Positions 21,501 to 31,299 of a DNA stretch of 64,000 nt are shown piece by piece. Where the stretch lies: the NCBI GenBank assembly GCA_004194705.1, contig SADC01001277.1, forward strand, positions 62,001-126,000, read 5' to 3'. The DNA comes from Ditylenchus dipsaci. Lineage: Eukaryota; Nematoda; Chromadorea; Rhabditida; Anguinidae. Position numbers and translations under genes: made by a program. Numbering within the stretch: the stretch's first letter is position 1; each line of letters opens with the position of its first letter. The notes beneath the pieces were generated by a model. It worked only from the letters and a program-made list of their open reading frames with translations. It made no database searches and was not told where the DNA came from.

Positions 21501-24092
21501 TAGAGCTCGTGGGAGCTAAGAAAACGCAAAAAAAAGCGATGTAAATTTCTTTCTTTGGACTGAGATACGGACCCTCGAAGTAGGGGGTGTCGGTTTATTA
21601 GAGGGTGTCGGTATATTAGAGGAAATACGGTAGTCGCTGTGAGAATTGGGCTTTTTACGGGCATTGCACTTACGTTGTTATACTTTCCAGCTTGATATCG
21701 ATAACATTGTTTTATGTATAATTTATGTATAATTTTATGTATAGTTTTGTTAGGGCAAAGCTTTTTCTTGCTGCAGAAAGACTATTTTTTGCTACCAAAG
21801 AACTTTTTTGATGCTAATTTTTTTGCTGCAAAAAGACTTTTTTTGCTGCAAAAAGACTTTTTCTTGCTGCTAAAATACTTTTTTGCTGCAAATATTGTGT
21901 TGCTTCACATGTTTCTTCGCAGCATTTTTCACTAGAAATATCAATTATTACACATATTTTGCAGTCAATTCGTGCACCGTCAATTCGTCCACGGTTAATT
22001 CGTACACCCGTCAATTCGTCCACAGGTCAATTAATCACACTTTCGGAACCTAAGTAGTCACTTATTCACCCAGTGATGTCCGGCTGGACAACTTGAGTAC
22101 TGCCTGAAAATTTCGCGGCGAAAAAACCGACTTTTAATACCGTATTTTGTCTATTAAACGGGCCCCTCGACATTGAGGGCTTATATCTCAGCCCAGAGTA
22201 AATATTTTGCAAAGCAGTTTATTGCATTTGTAAAATCCCACGAGTTCTACCGATTCCACTTTTCAGATTTTGGTTGAGCATGCAAAAATCTTGAGATGGA
22301 CCTCAAAATTTTCCGATTTTCGACGGGTTGAACAATAAATAGGCCGACCCGTTCAATAGAGAAAATAAGGTATACACTAACGTACTCAGGGCACTGTTCT
22401 AGGCATGATATAATTATTTGTATAATCAATTTGAATGATTCCTTAATTATAATGTCGACCACCTTGAATTGGGTGCTGTTTTTTTACAAATAACCGAGGT
22501 ATTGAGATTCTGGTCGGTCAAAAGCGGATTTTGGTCTCGAAAAGTTGTTATCAGCACACAATTTGGGTTGAATGGTTTACTCGTTCCTATGAAATAATAA
22601 AAATTTTGGACAAATTGACCGCAAAATATGTGTAATAATTGATATTTCTAGTGAAGAATTTTGCGAAGAAGGCATGTGAAGCAAAAAAATATTTGCAGCA
22701 AAAAAGTCTTTTTGAAGCACGGAGAGTTTTTTCGCAGCCAAAAAAAGAATTCTTTTTGCAGCAAACCAAATTAGCAGCAAAGAAAGTCTTTTGAAAGCGA
22801 AAAAAATCCTTGTGCAGCAAAAAAAGTCTTTTTGGCGCAAAAAGTCTTTTTGCAGCACGGAAAAGCTTGCCCGTTTTGTTAGAGACCGAGTTAAAAAAAA
22901 ACCCGTGCAGAAATCTATTGATTAGGAATTTTTTAAATCGATGGGCATCAATTTTAAACGCTCGGCTGTGTTTTCAAAACTCAAGCTTAAAAAGTTTGAC
23001 CTTCAAACATGAAGTCAAACTCAAGCTAAACTCAAACTTTTTTTTTGAGTTCGAGTTTAATCTTGAATTTAGCGTTTTGATTTTGAGCTTGAGTTTCAAA
23101 AACACAGACAAACGGACATGCTTCTATAAAAAATACAAACTTTGCTAACCTTTCACCAAAAGTAACGCGTCTCGTGGTGTCTCATTGATCCAATTTTCTA
23201 CGCTCCCTCTTCTATAATCTTTTTGGCTAAAAAAGAGTTTCATCACAAATGCTGTTTCATCTAACCATACCGCTTTTGTAATTTCAATCGCAGTGCTCCG
23301 CCTATCACCTCCTCATCCCAAAATTGAGAGTTTTAACATTTTTGTATTACAGGCTGAAGTCACATTCTCTAAGAATTGCGGAAGAAGAATTGTCAAAAGC
23401 AAAACAAGCTTTGTTGTCATTCCAGACCAACCGACCAGCCGTTAGTGGTGAACTCGGCACCGCAACAGACACAAAGCAAATGATTATAGAGGTAGCTGCC
23501 CTAAAAGCTGATCTCAAAACGCTCGAGAATCTACTTCAGACCAAAGAACGGCAGTGCCAAAGGTCCGACAGCAAGTTTTGAGTAGAAATTTAAAAAAAAA
23601 TATTTAGACTAGAATCATTACTAGAACAGAATACTAAAACGTTAAATTTACAAAATTCTGTCATCGATGAGCTCAGAAAACAACTAATGGACGAGGAAGA
23701 CAAGTCCACCCAGACTATTGAAAGGTTATATCATCAAGTAGAAGCTAAAGAGCTTGAAATAACTGAAGTAAGAGCGTTTTAAAACTTACCGTATAATCTC
23801 TATTAATTCCACGCCCTCTGATAATACCCCACATCCGATTTTTTTGACTAGGATTTCAGAGTTAAGGCAACTTTTGATTCACAATTTCGAAATTTTTCAG
23901 GGATTGAAAAATAACCCCCTGGGGGATTGAAAGAGGTTATACGATATGTCAATAATTTATTTAACTTAATTTTAGTTGAAAACTCACTACAGAGGATTGT
24001 TGAGCAGAATGAAAAGGCTAGTAGTGACGGAAGGGAAAAAATCCAGTATTCAACACGTTAATCTCCCAATCACCGAACATCACAGCCAATAA
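15511..24092 (+). CDS. Coiled-coil protein, unidentified
   Basis: Six exons join in frame: 15511-15618, 17813-17947, 17999-18237, 23353-23562, 23608-23767 and 23976-24092, about 322 residues. Nearly the whole chain is charged, leucine-patterned helix (for example NYNRLKHKFEQLMESRDKER and DELRKQLMDEED), so it should form a long coiled coil. The last 38 residues are basic (YRGLLSRMKRLVV) and end without a known motif. There are no membrane segments or catalytic domains. The start is the first in-frame ATG; a further 5' exon cannot be excluded. Structural roles (centrosome, vesicle tether, cytoskeleton) are all possible and none is supported specifically. Introns 1 (2.2 kb) and 3 (5.1 kb) are swollen by inverted-repeat elements. 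Confidence 0.8.
16258..16312 (-). repeat. tRNA-like SINE fragment (coiled-coil intron 1)
   Basis: Minus strand carries AGCTAGTGCAATAGGG (A-box-like), then CGCAGGTTCGATTCCTAAC (B box). The arms do not pair as a tRNA. Confidence 0.4.
16723..17013. repeat. Inverted-repeat element with TTGCCCC array
   Basis: Left arm carries repeated TTGCCCCTTTTT, right arm the complement. Ends GTTGCCCATAAAGTCT and AGACTTTAGGGCATC. It lies in the first intron of the coiled-coil gene. Confidence 0.65.
18510..21165. repeat. Large inverted repeat in coiled-coil intron 3
   Basis: Arms of about 235 bases (18510-18745 and 20930-21165) are reverse complements, for example GAAAACAGCTGGTTCTACCG at the right against its complement at the left. 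The 2.2-kb interior has no recognisable transposase and contains a second palindromic MITE (19905-20222). The element may be a decayed DNA transposon. Confidence 0.75.
19905..20222. repeat. Nested palindromic MITE
   Basis: Arms of about 105 bases with AGTAGTACAGGGTCCAATAT and complement at the ends, and GTGCCCCATAGGT repeats inside. It sits within the larger inverted repeat at 18.5-21.2 kb, so it inserted later. Confidence 0.8.
21378..21632. repeat. TACCGTA-family element (best preserved)
   Basis: 255 bp from TACCGTATTTCCTCTAATA to TATTAGAGGAAATACGGTA. Just inside the left end is the palindrome ACCGACATGTCGGT followed by TTATTTTTCAACCCC. Near the right end GTGTCGGT recurs twice, each time followed by a TATTAGAG-like motif. 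Confidence 0.8.
21753..22872. mobile_element. Foldback element with 9-bp target duplication
   Basis: Ends GGGCAAAGCTTTTT and GGAAAAGCTTGCCC, flanked on both sides by GTTTTGTTA (21744-21752 and 22873-22881). Both arms are arrays of TTGCTGCAAAAAGACTT and complement, followed by a shared unique inner stretch. No transposase is seen. A 9-bp duplication suggests a Mutator-like or foldback source. A TACCGTA element is nested in the centre. It lies within coiled-coil intron 3. Confidence 0.75.
22138..22372. repeat. TACCGTA-family copy, nested
   Basis: Begins TACCGTATTTTGTCTATTAA and ends TCAATAGAGAAAATAAGGTA. It includes the GTTGAACAATAAATAGG variant of the family's inner motif and sits in the centre of the foldback element. 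Confidence 0.65.
22966..23107. repeat. Short element with CTCAAGCT ends
   Basis: 142 bp, ends CTGTGTTTTCAAAACTCAAG and complement, interior made of AAACTCAAG/CTTGAGTTT motifs. Flanking 8-mers agree at only 5 of 8, so a hAT origin is a guess. Confidence 0.5.
23787..23947. repeat. TACCGTA-family copy in coiled-coil intron 5
   Basis: Begins TACCGTATAATCTCTATTAA. Near the right it has GGATTGAAAAATAACCCCC with a CCCCCTGGGGG palindrome. The right end is decayed (GGTTATACGATA). Confidence 0.6.
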
Positions 24093-24880
24093 CGGTTCCA
24101 TTACAACACAACTTTGCTTTTTTGTTATTTAGTTTTGGAAGAATCCCATAGAAGATATAAACGAATTAGTAAAAGTTTGACATTTGAAAAATTACATTGG
24201 CGAAAATCGTGGCTGACCCTGATTCACGAAAAGATCGGTGATAAGGTAGTGAGTTACCTATTTTCAGTTTGCCCCTATTCCTAAAGTTTTAGATAATAAC
24301 TAGGTTTGTCGGCCGGCCGAATTTCGACATTTTTTCAATTTTTGGCTTTTGGTACCGCGACCAGGACCTCGACCACCCTAGACATCATATCTACTTTTGT
24401 CACGATAGTGAAATAATTTTTGATGTAGAAGATAGCTTGGAATCTAAGCTTTCGTTTGTAAATAAAGAATGACAAAGAGTATAGGAAAATTTCTCTCTGA
24501 TCACCGAAAAGGTTGAGAAAACACGAGCTTGACCTCGACCTCGACTCGCCTATGTGAGCACCGGGTTAGCAAAAATTTTACTATCTTACTTTCTAAAAAT
24601 TAAAACACGCAATCTGTAAAAATGACTTGCGATTATTTTGGTCTTAAAAAATTTTTGATTTGCCTTGGTCCCTCATCTTCCTCATCTTCATCGCTGGACG
24701 CATCGCTTTCATAGTTTGCACGAATTCAATCCATGGAATGATTGAAATCAAAAATTAATAACATTTCTGCACATCACAAAAACAACAAAAATCGAGATTA
24801 TGAGGAAACTGAGAAAAATGCGATTATTTCATTGCGGGACGAAAAAAAATTAGAGGGGAGGGTGCATTAATTAGGCTAAA

Positions 24881-25060
24881 GGGCTGTACCGAACATAGTG
24901 GGACCGCCGTCCTGCCGGCCCGTCCCGTCGCCGTCCCGTCTTAAGACGGCCCGATTTTAGACGGGACGGCGACGGCCGGGAAAAAGAAAAGCTAGGACGG
25001 AGACGGAGGACGGCCGGCCAATTTTTTTAAGACGGCAGACGGCCAGTGCTGGCAATTTGA
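24881..25060. repeat. GACGG-array block, probable transposon end
   Basis: A GC-rich island of repeated GACGG/CCGTC motifs with GACGGGACGGCGACGGCC, ending CGGCCAGTGCTGGC. Related motifs recur at 53.08-53.35 kb. It resembles the subterminal arrays of the hAT-type elements here, but matching ends and target duplication were not found. Confidence 0.45.
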
Positions 25061-25391
25061 ATCATTTCAATTTTTCACTGTTTTTTATTTTAAAATATTA
25101 AGTAGTCAGCGATTTTTAACCGCTACATACAATTTTTCCGCCTATTTTGTAGCTAAGATTCTGCTCTTCAAAATGGTGGGTCATTTTGATCCGCCAACAT
25201 ATTTTTCTAGGGTTTTGATGCAGATTTATGTCCCAAAAATGATCTATTTTTACCCTTGTAATTTGAATCATTTTTTGACTATTTGCTACTTTTTTGTACG
25301 GCCGGTAATTTTTCACATTATATATCATTCGATCGCAAATATCGTCAGCTACAAAACATGTTTCAACATATCAGCAGTTTTGTCATTTTAG

Positions 25392-25459
25392 AAAAAAAAT
25401 GTCTTATAATGATTCAAATTAAATTTAATTTGAACCATTATAAGACTTTTTTTTTTAAT
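25392..25459. repeat. Perfect hairpin at the edge of the retroelement fragment
   Basis: ATGTCTTATAATGATTCAAA and its complement flank a TTAAATTTAA centre. It abuts the truncated reverse-transcriptase frame and may mark its breakpoint. Confidence 0.6.
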
Positions 25460-25479
25460 ATGGGTCAAAGATCGTCTTT

Positions 25480-25760
25480 TCGTTAAGTTTTCGAAAGTCA
25501 ATGCATGGCCTCAAGGTGCCATCTTTTTTTTCTACAAGCACGAAATTCGAAACCCAGGGAGTGTCCGACTCCACTACCACTCCGCACTCGACCATTTTTT
25601 GGATCGCCTCTTCAACTGCGTCGTTCATTTTGACTGGTTGTCTAGTCGCTTTGAATTGAACTGGTATCTGATCTGTAGTCAGAATTTTGTGTTCCCCAAC
25701 CGTGCAACTACCGATGTCGTGCGGGTGTTTACTAAACACATTCGCAAATTCATCAACCAA
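25480..25760 (-). pseudogene. Ty3-type LTR retrotransposon pol fragment
   Basis: On the minus strand a frame of about 95 residues matches the N-terminal part of a Ty3/mdg4-class reverse transcriptase: a VFSKHPHDIG linker motif, then LVEKKDGTLRPCIDFRKLN, the finger region. It stops before the catalytic YxDD palm motif. Further upstream on the minus strand (about 25760-26500) the sequence may be more of the same pol gene, but it is broken by stops. No LTRs were found. The element is dead. Confidence 0.75.
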
Positions 25761-26583
25761 TTTTTACCAAACTTTCCAGATTTTGTCCGCAAACTACGCT
25801 CTTGGTGAAGTCGATTTTATAAGTTGGATCAGTTTCTGTTTCGATAAGCCTAATCGCGTCGGTTTTCTCGACTGGACATTGCCTACCCGACAGTTTCTCT
25901 GTCCAACGTTTTTTCTGTAACTTATTTTCTTAGCCATCGCAATGGTCATCCTTTCGGAATTAAGATCGGCGCGTTTGTCGCATTACTAGCTAAAATGACA
26001 GTTTTGCCGGATTGCACTGAACTCATGGACTGCAGTGTCTGAAGCCCCTTCATTTGAAGTCTGTCTGAAAGTTGGTCGATGCTGATGTCTTTGCCGTCTG
26101 CTTCTTCTGGTGTATTCCATGAATGACCATCTGTGTTCCGCGGGAACCGAAACGCATTCGCTTGCTGTGATCCGGTAGACCTAATTTGGAGTGCCGAAAT
26201 TAGTGACTCGATTTAAGCGTTCCAAAATTGTGATTTGACCAGTTCCGTAATTCAAGCAAATCCATGGTAGGCGCTTTAGCGAGTCGACACCCAAACTAGC
26301 TGAAACTTGTCTTCAAAGCTTTGTTGTTAGTAACAAAAAGTTGCACCTCTCTAACTAATCCGCAGATCGTAATATTACAAAACATCGGCCGATAATCTCG
26401 ATGTGATGACCAGAACGCTGTGGCAACAGTCAGATAGGGAGGGGGGGTATAGCCAGCTAACAGAAAGAGTCTGGAATGTGATAGGATGGTGATTGGTTTG
26501 CCCTTTGGATCGATTCGATTGCTCCTCGGAGACTTACACTAAATAATCACTTTAAGATAACCTAAACTCTACACCAGTCACTG

Positions 26584-26772
26584 ATGAAAAACAAGGAGAT
26601 TCTAAAAGCTGCAATCATCAAGTTTGGTCAAGAATTTGCTTCTGCTACTACTCTATTGGAATTGGCGGAATATAACTTTTTCAAAGAAAACGTGTGCGTC
26701 TTAGAGCCAATAGCAAAGAAGACAGCCGCACTTATCCATCTTAGAACTAATTGGATGAATGAAATGAAGTGA
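26584..26772 (+). pseudogene. Possible hAT transposase fragment
   Basis: A 62-codon frame ending in a stop contains LLELAEYNFFKENVCVLEPI, similar in pattern to the helix before the insertion domain in hAT transposases (xxWxxLxxxxxxLxPI). It is isolated, so the call is tentative. A hAT-type MITE lies 92 bases downstream. Confidence 0.35.
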
Positions 26773-26863
26773 AATTTGCTTATCGATGTTTCTCGCTTGA
26801 GTTGAATAAATGGCTATTCTTGATTTCCTGTATGTGTGCTGATCGGAATGCACAGGAAGGCGC

Positions 26864-26933
26864 CATAATGGACCGCCGCCGGTGGCACCGCCGAAGGTAA
26901 CCGAAGAGGTGCTGCCGGCGGCGGCCAACTATG
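26864..26933. mobile_element. 70-bp hAT-type MITE
   Basis: Ends CATAATGGACCGCCGCCGG and CCGGCGGCGGCCAACTATG, a 19-bp inverted repeat with few mismatches. Exact 8-bp target duplication GAAGGCGC at 26856-26863 and 26934-26941. Very short for a hAT derivative. It shares CATA ends and CGCCGG content with elements at 29.46 and 57.41 kb. Confidence 0.8.
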
Positions 26934-27317
26934 GAAGGCGCATGGTTGTTTGCAATATATATGATTGTAAAAATATTATGCTTTCTAGATAGACTAAGGC
27001 TACGAGGTAAGGGGTCATCTCGACTTTTTTTGCGTTTGTTCCATTCCAAAATATGGTCAAGGATCTTTTTTATGGAATAAGTGGTCACTCTATTAAATAA
27101 GTATTGAAAATTGTCTGAAAAGTGTGAAAGCAGGAAGGCAATGAAAATCACATGCTCCAGGTTAATTATAATCGGTTTATTAGCATATTTTTTTCGATCT
27201 AACAGCTAAATACTACTGATTGTGTTAATTATTAGTGTATGGAAGGTCTGAAAGTGTTAATTCTCAATGAAATATGGACAGGGAGATCGAAAACCAGCGA
27301 AACATGGGCGGTTGATG

Positions 27318-27475
27318 CTGAAACTTGAAAAACGGCAAAAAAACGGCAAAATCAATAAAAAAAAACGGCAAAATTTATCCTAGTATGATTTTGCCGTTTT
27401 TTGCCGTTCTTGAAAAAACGAAACGCCAAGGAAATTTTGCCGTTTTTTGTCGTTTGCCGTTTTTGGCATCCATGC
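27318..27475. repeat. Inverted array of AAAACGGCAAAA
   Basis: Left half repeats AAAACGGCAAAA, right half TTTTGCCGTTTT. Probably another element with motif-array arms. No target duplication was found. Confidence 0.55.
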
Positions 27476-27612
27476 CTTTAACAAAAGAAATTTTAGCAAA
27501 AGTGCCTTTAGGAATTTTTTTTATCAAATGTGCCTTTAGCAAATATGTCTTTAGCAATATTTTTTACCAAAAGTTTTTTTTAGCAAATATGCCGTTTAGC
27601 AAATATTTCTTT
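27476..27612. repeat. Direct array of TTTAGCAAATATGCC
   Basis: About seven loose copies of a CCTTTAGCAAATAT unit at irregular 15-20-base spacing. A TACCGTA-family right end (TTAATTAGAGAGAATACGGTA region) follows at about 27630-27670. Confidence 0.5.
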
Positions 27613-27884
27613 AAATTCTTCGGTACAGCCTTAATTAGAGGGTGTGCGTTAATTAGAGAGAATACGGTAAATGCCTGGCCATGACGGAAAATGAAAATTT
27701 TTCTTTTATGCCTATCTTGTAGCCTAAACTCTGAGAAGCTCAAAACGACTAGACTCTTCTAGAAATGACTTTTTGAGAGCCGAGCAATAATCATTTGAAG
27801 TTGGTCGGTCAAGAGCCGGGGGATAATTGTAACACCTAACTTGTAAAAAAATGTGAAAAGGGGATTGAAAAATAGGGTGTGCAC

Positions 27885-27945
27885 CCACTGAGAATCGAAC
27901 CTGAGAGTTCAAAATATTCGCATCGCGATGTGCACTCAGACCTGT
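27885..27945 (-). repeat. tRNA-like SINE fragment
   Basis: Minus strand GGTCTGAGTGCACATCG (A-box-like), then CTCAGGTTCGATTCTCAG (B box). The T arm cannot pair, so it is not a functional tRNA. Confidence 0.4.
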
Positions 27946-27946
27946 T

Positions 27947-28207
27947 TTCTCAATAGTCAGAGGCAGAATGAAAGTCAGAATGAAAATTCGAAAATTCTGA
28001 CAGTCAGAAAGCGCGAGAAAATATTCTGACTGTCAGAAATGAGAGTCAGAAAGGCATTCGATCAGATCACACTGTTTTTTCCCTGTCAGGATCTCATTTC
28101 TGAGAGTCAGAAAGAATCTGACAGTCAGATTAATTTTCTGCGCTTTCTGACTGTCAGAATTTTTGAATTTTCATTCTGGCTTTCATTCTGCGTCTGACTA
28201 TTGAGAA
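27947..28207. repeat. Inverted-repeat element with CTGACAGTCAGA array
   Basis: Ends TTCTCAATAGTCAGA and TCTGACTATTGAGAA form a perfect 15-bp inverted repeat. Both arms are runs of TCTGACAGTCAGA motifs. No clear target duplication. Confidence 0.7.
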
Positions 28208-28290
28208 CAATTACTCAGACCCTATACGGGAACCAAGTTTTATAGGGATAAAATAGGGAGTTGACTGTACAAGAAAAAAACGGAGCAGTT

Positions 28291-28505
28291 TAATCTGACC
28301 CCCACCACTCAGGTAAACCTGACCCCCACCAGTAGATCAGCTTGGGGGACCAAGGCGAAATTTTTTAAATTATTTTTTTAAATTAATTTTAAATTTATTA
28401 AATGAAAATTTTTTTTAATTAAAAAAAATTTTTAAAATTGCTTTGGTCCCCAAGCTGAATTGACTGGTGGGGTCAGGTTTACCTGATTGGTGGGGGCCAG
28501 GTTAA
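28291..28505. repeat. Palindromic MITE
   Basis: Ends TAATCTGACCCCCACC and complement. The arms contain CAGGTAAACCTGACCCC and TTGGGGACCAAGGC, with an AT-rich centre. Confidence 0.7.
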
Positions 28506-29459
28506 ATTTAGCCGAAAAAACAATTGAAGTCAAAATAATACAGCATTTCCCTCCCCCCCCTCCCTTTTTTTACAAGCTCAAACAGTATGGGTTTACAGTA
28601 GCTCCCCACACACTCCGGCGTAACACGTAACAAATTCTGTTACGCTACTCGTGTTGCGCGACTCTGTTACGCGTAACAACTTTTTTGAGTCTCGTAACAG
28701 ACCCGCGTAACAAAAGTCACGTAACAGCACTCTTTGATGTTACGCGTAACATTTCGCGTGTTACGCGTAGCATATTACGCGTAACAACCGAGTCGCGTAA
28801 CACATTTGAGGCTCTACCCCGTTGGGACAATAATTGTTTGATAATTAACGTGTTTGGTCAAAGTCAGGTTTGCCCAATTATTAAATTGCTCAATAATTGG
28901 TTTAGAAAATTATCGATTTGAGACAATAATGGTTTATTAAAAAAAATTTTTTTATAAATATGCGAACAAATCAAAAGTATAGACGTTGCCCGAATTTGAA
29001 ACTTTTTTTAAACAACAGGGGGGACCAAGGCAGTTTTTTTTTAATTTTTAGATTGTGTCCAAACCACCCTAAATCATTCCAAACCACCCCAAACGCCCTC
29101 AAACTCCCCTAAATATCCTCAAACAAATCTAAAAAATCTAAACCTGAAAAAAAATTCTCGAAAATTGAAAATTAAAAATTGCGTGGGTAACTAGGAATTT
29201 AAAATTGTGTGGGTAACTAGGTTTGTTAGGACCAAAATTAATATTTCACCCACCCAACCCCAATACCTTGAGTTGGTACCTCATGGTCAGGTGGATATGT
29301 CTTATTGTCTTACTTAAAATTGCGATCAAATTTTTTTTTGGTTTACGAAGTCCTTGAGAATATCCACCTGGATGGCCTAAAAAGATTTAAAATGTTTGAG
29401 AAAAAAATAAATCATTTTTTCTAACTTAAAATTGTGTGAGGAATTGCGCTTATTAAGGC

Positions 29460-30258
29460 CATAGTTGCATCCCTGCCTGGCGGCCCCGCCGGCGGGGCCG
29501 CCAGGCGGAGGTGGAAAATTCAGAAACTGCCGGCGCGGCCGCCAGGCGGCGGCGGCAGAAAATTTTGAACGCAGGCGGACGCGGGGGCGAGGCGGTTTTG
29601 AGAAGGTGGCGGAGGCGGCGTCGGAGCGAAAAATGCCGCCGCCGCCGCCACCGCCGGCGGCGTCGCCAACACTACCGCCGGCGGCTTAAAAATGTTGCTA
29701 AATTTCACCGCCGCTGCTTTGCCGCTACCGCCGCCGCCACCCCGGCGCCACTTTTATTTCGCCATCGCCGCCGCCACCGCCGCCAGTTAACGCTTCACTG
29801 TCAAAAAATTTTCTGTTTAATTTATGTTTGTCATAGAATTATATTTTGTAGAAAACAGTAAAACTTTAAATTATGTCATTTTATCATATTTTCATAAGAT
29901 GACCATTTAAAACAAGCATTGATTTAGTATTTAGTAAAATTAGTCCTGTTGGAGTCTTTCTTCCTGAAGAGAGCATAGCCATGATACTGAATAGTCTTTC
30001 CACTTTTACACTTGTAGCTGGCGTTGCTAAGATCTCAAATGCCATCTGAAAAATCGAAGTATATGTCTAGAAAGTCAAGTTGTACTGTAAATGTACAAAA
30101 CCAATTTGCTTTTTACCTCAATTCTGGGCTTCCAGAAGTCTCATGGATTACAGGTACCAAGAAAAGCATCGCTGCTACCGCCGCCGCCGTCTAATTACTC
30201 CGCCGCCGCCGACCTCATTTTCAGCAGCGGCGGTGGCGGCGGCGGCGATCCAGCTATG
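29460..30258 (-). mobile_element. Decayed hAT element with CGCCGG-rich ends
   Basis: GC-rich arrays of CGCCGCCGG at 29470-29790 and 30170-30255 enclose a hAT transposase remnant on the minus strand. Ends CATAGTTGCATC and GATCCAGCTATG pair at 10 of 12 positions. The flanking 8-mers differ, so a boundary may have been rearranged. Same CATA-ended group as 26.86 and 57.41 kb. Confidence 0.6.
29884..30160 (-). pseudogene. hAT transposase C-terminal dimerisation region
   Basis: Minus-strand exon 30045-29884 encodes LATPATSVKVERLFS and then an SSGRKTPTGLILLN stretch. These match the Dimer_Tnp_hAT signature (ATSxxxERxFS ... N/L rich tail). A short upstream exon ending at 30117 (GAG|gtaaaa) supplies DFWKPRIE in phase. 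The N-terminal catalytic part is absent. Confidence 0.75.
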
Positions 30259-30479
30259 TCCAGGTAACTCCAGAGTAGGGATATATTCACCCCAATGACC
30301 TGAAAAGTCAAACGCTTGTCTTTTTATATCTAAAATTACTGTGAAAAAAGTATAGTATAGTGCCACGAATCGATAGCACGAATTGATACCAAATTGTGGC
30401 TGAGATTCAGGCTTACATTATAAATCTGTTTTTGATGCAAATGGTCATGCTATAGGGCCGACAAACGTGTTTTCACCAA

Positions 30480-30679
30480 AATGTCGTATCATTATGAAAC
30501 GCTGATTTTTCGCCATTTTGGCAAAAGATTTTTTTTTTGTTCGAGAAAAACACCGTTTTTGGAGTGGAATGCAATTTTCTGCGGTTTTCCACATGCTAGT
30601 TCAAAAATATAAACAAATTGAACAAAAAACTAATGTTTTTGGCAAAAAAAATAGGGGTGTCGTATCATTATGAAACGCA
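30480..30679. repeat. Direct repeats TGTCGTATCATTATGAAACG
   Basis: The 20-mer occurs at about 30482 and 30660 in the same orientation, separated by about 160 bases of AT-rich sequence. It may represent two mariner-type ends or a partial duplication. Confidence 0.5.
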
Positions 30680-31299
30680 CTGTAGAAGCTGGTTGTTAAT
30701 ATCAAATTTTTTTCGCAGAAATGTTTTTGAACACATAATTTTGTAGCTCTCTCTTTCCTCTTTCGATTGGTGCATAAAACCTTTTCGAATTTTGTTCAAA
30801 AGTGACCATTTGGTTCTTGACACATTTTGGGTCACATTAAAAGTTGACAGGCATTTTGAAAACTTGGGTTTTTTCATTCTGAGTTTTTTTTCTCAAAAGA
30901 CCATATATCAACACTCAGATTCAAATTGCTTTTTCTTTAGAGTGGGTTTTGTAGCTCTTGACATACGCTACAAGATGGTGTTTACAGCTTTTGAAAATTT
31001 ATTTATTTTTTTGACATTAAATACCTTAACAAAAACTGAAAATTCACGGATTCGAAATCGAGGTTTTTATTTTGTGTTTTCAATTTATCCATATTTTTTT
31101 TCAGAAATAAAATTTTCATAGACCATTTGATAGAGAATTTCCAGGGCTACAAAGTGACTTATCGTTTAAGAAAAGGTGAAATAAAAAAATGGTCGTACGG
31201 TGCCCTTGAAGTGTAGGGATTTTTTTTGGGGCACCCTGTAGTCAAATTGTGTTACACGGGTCGTGTTACGCCTGAGTGTGAGGGAACTACTAGCAGATC

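Larger units (their letters stand above)
28597..31290. mobile_element. Probable large element with GTTACGCGTAAC ends
   Basis: Left end AGTAGCTCCCCACACACTCC leads into an array of GTTACGCGTAAC (28620-28805). Near 31250-31290 the inverted partner CCTGAGTGTGAGGGAACTAC is preceded by CGTGTTACGCC. The target sites do not match, so the pairing is inferred from the ends only. Several elements, including a decayed hAT, lie inside. Confidence 0.5.

Noticed and set aside
29511..29861. Arg- and Ala/Gly/Pro-rich frames in the GC-rich block
   Set aside because: They are translations of CGCCGG arrays at a hAT element end and have no codon bias or conserved motif.
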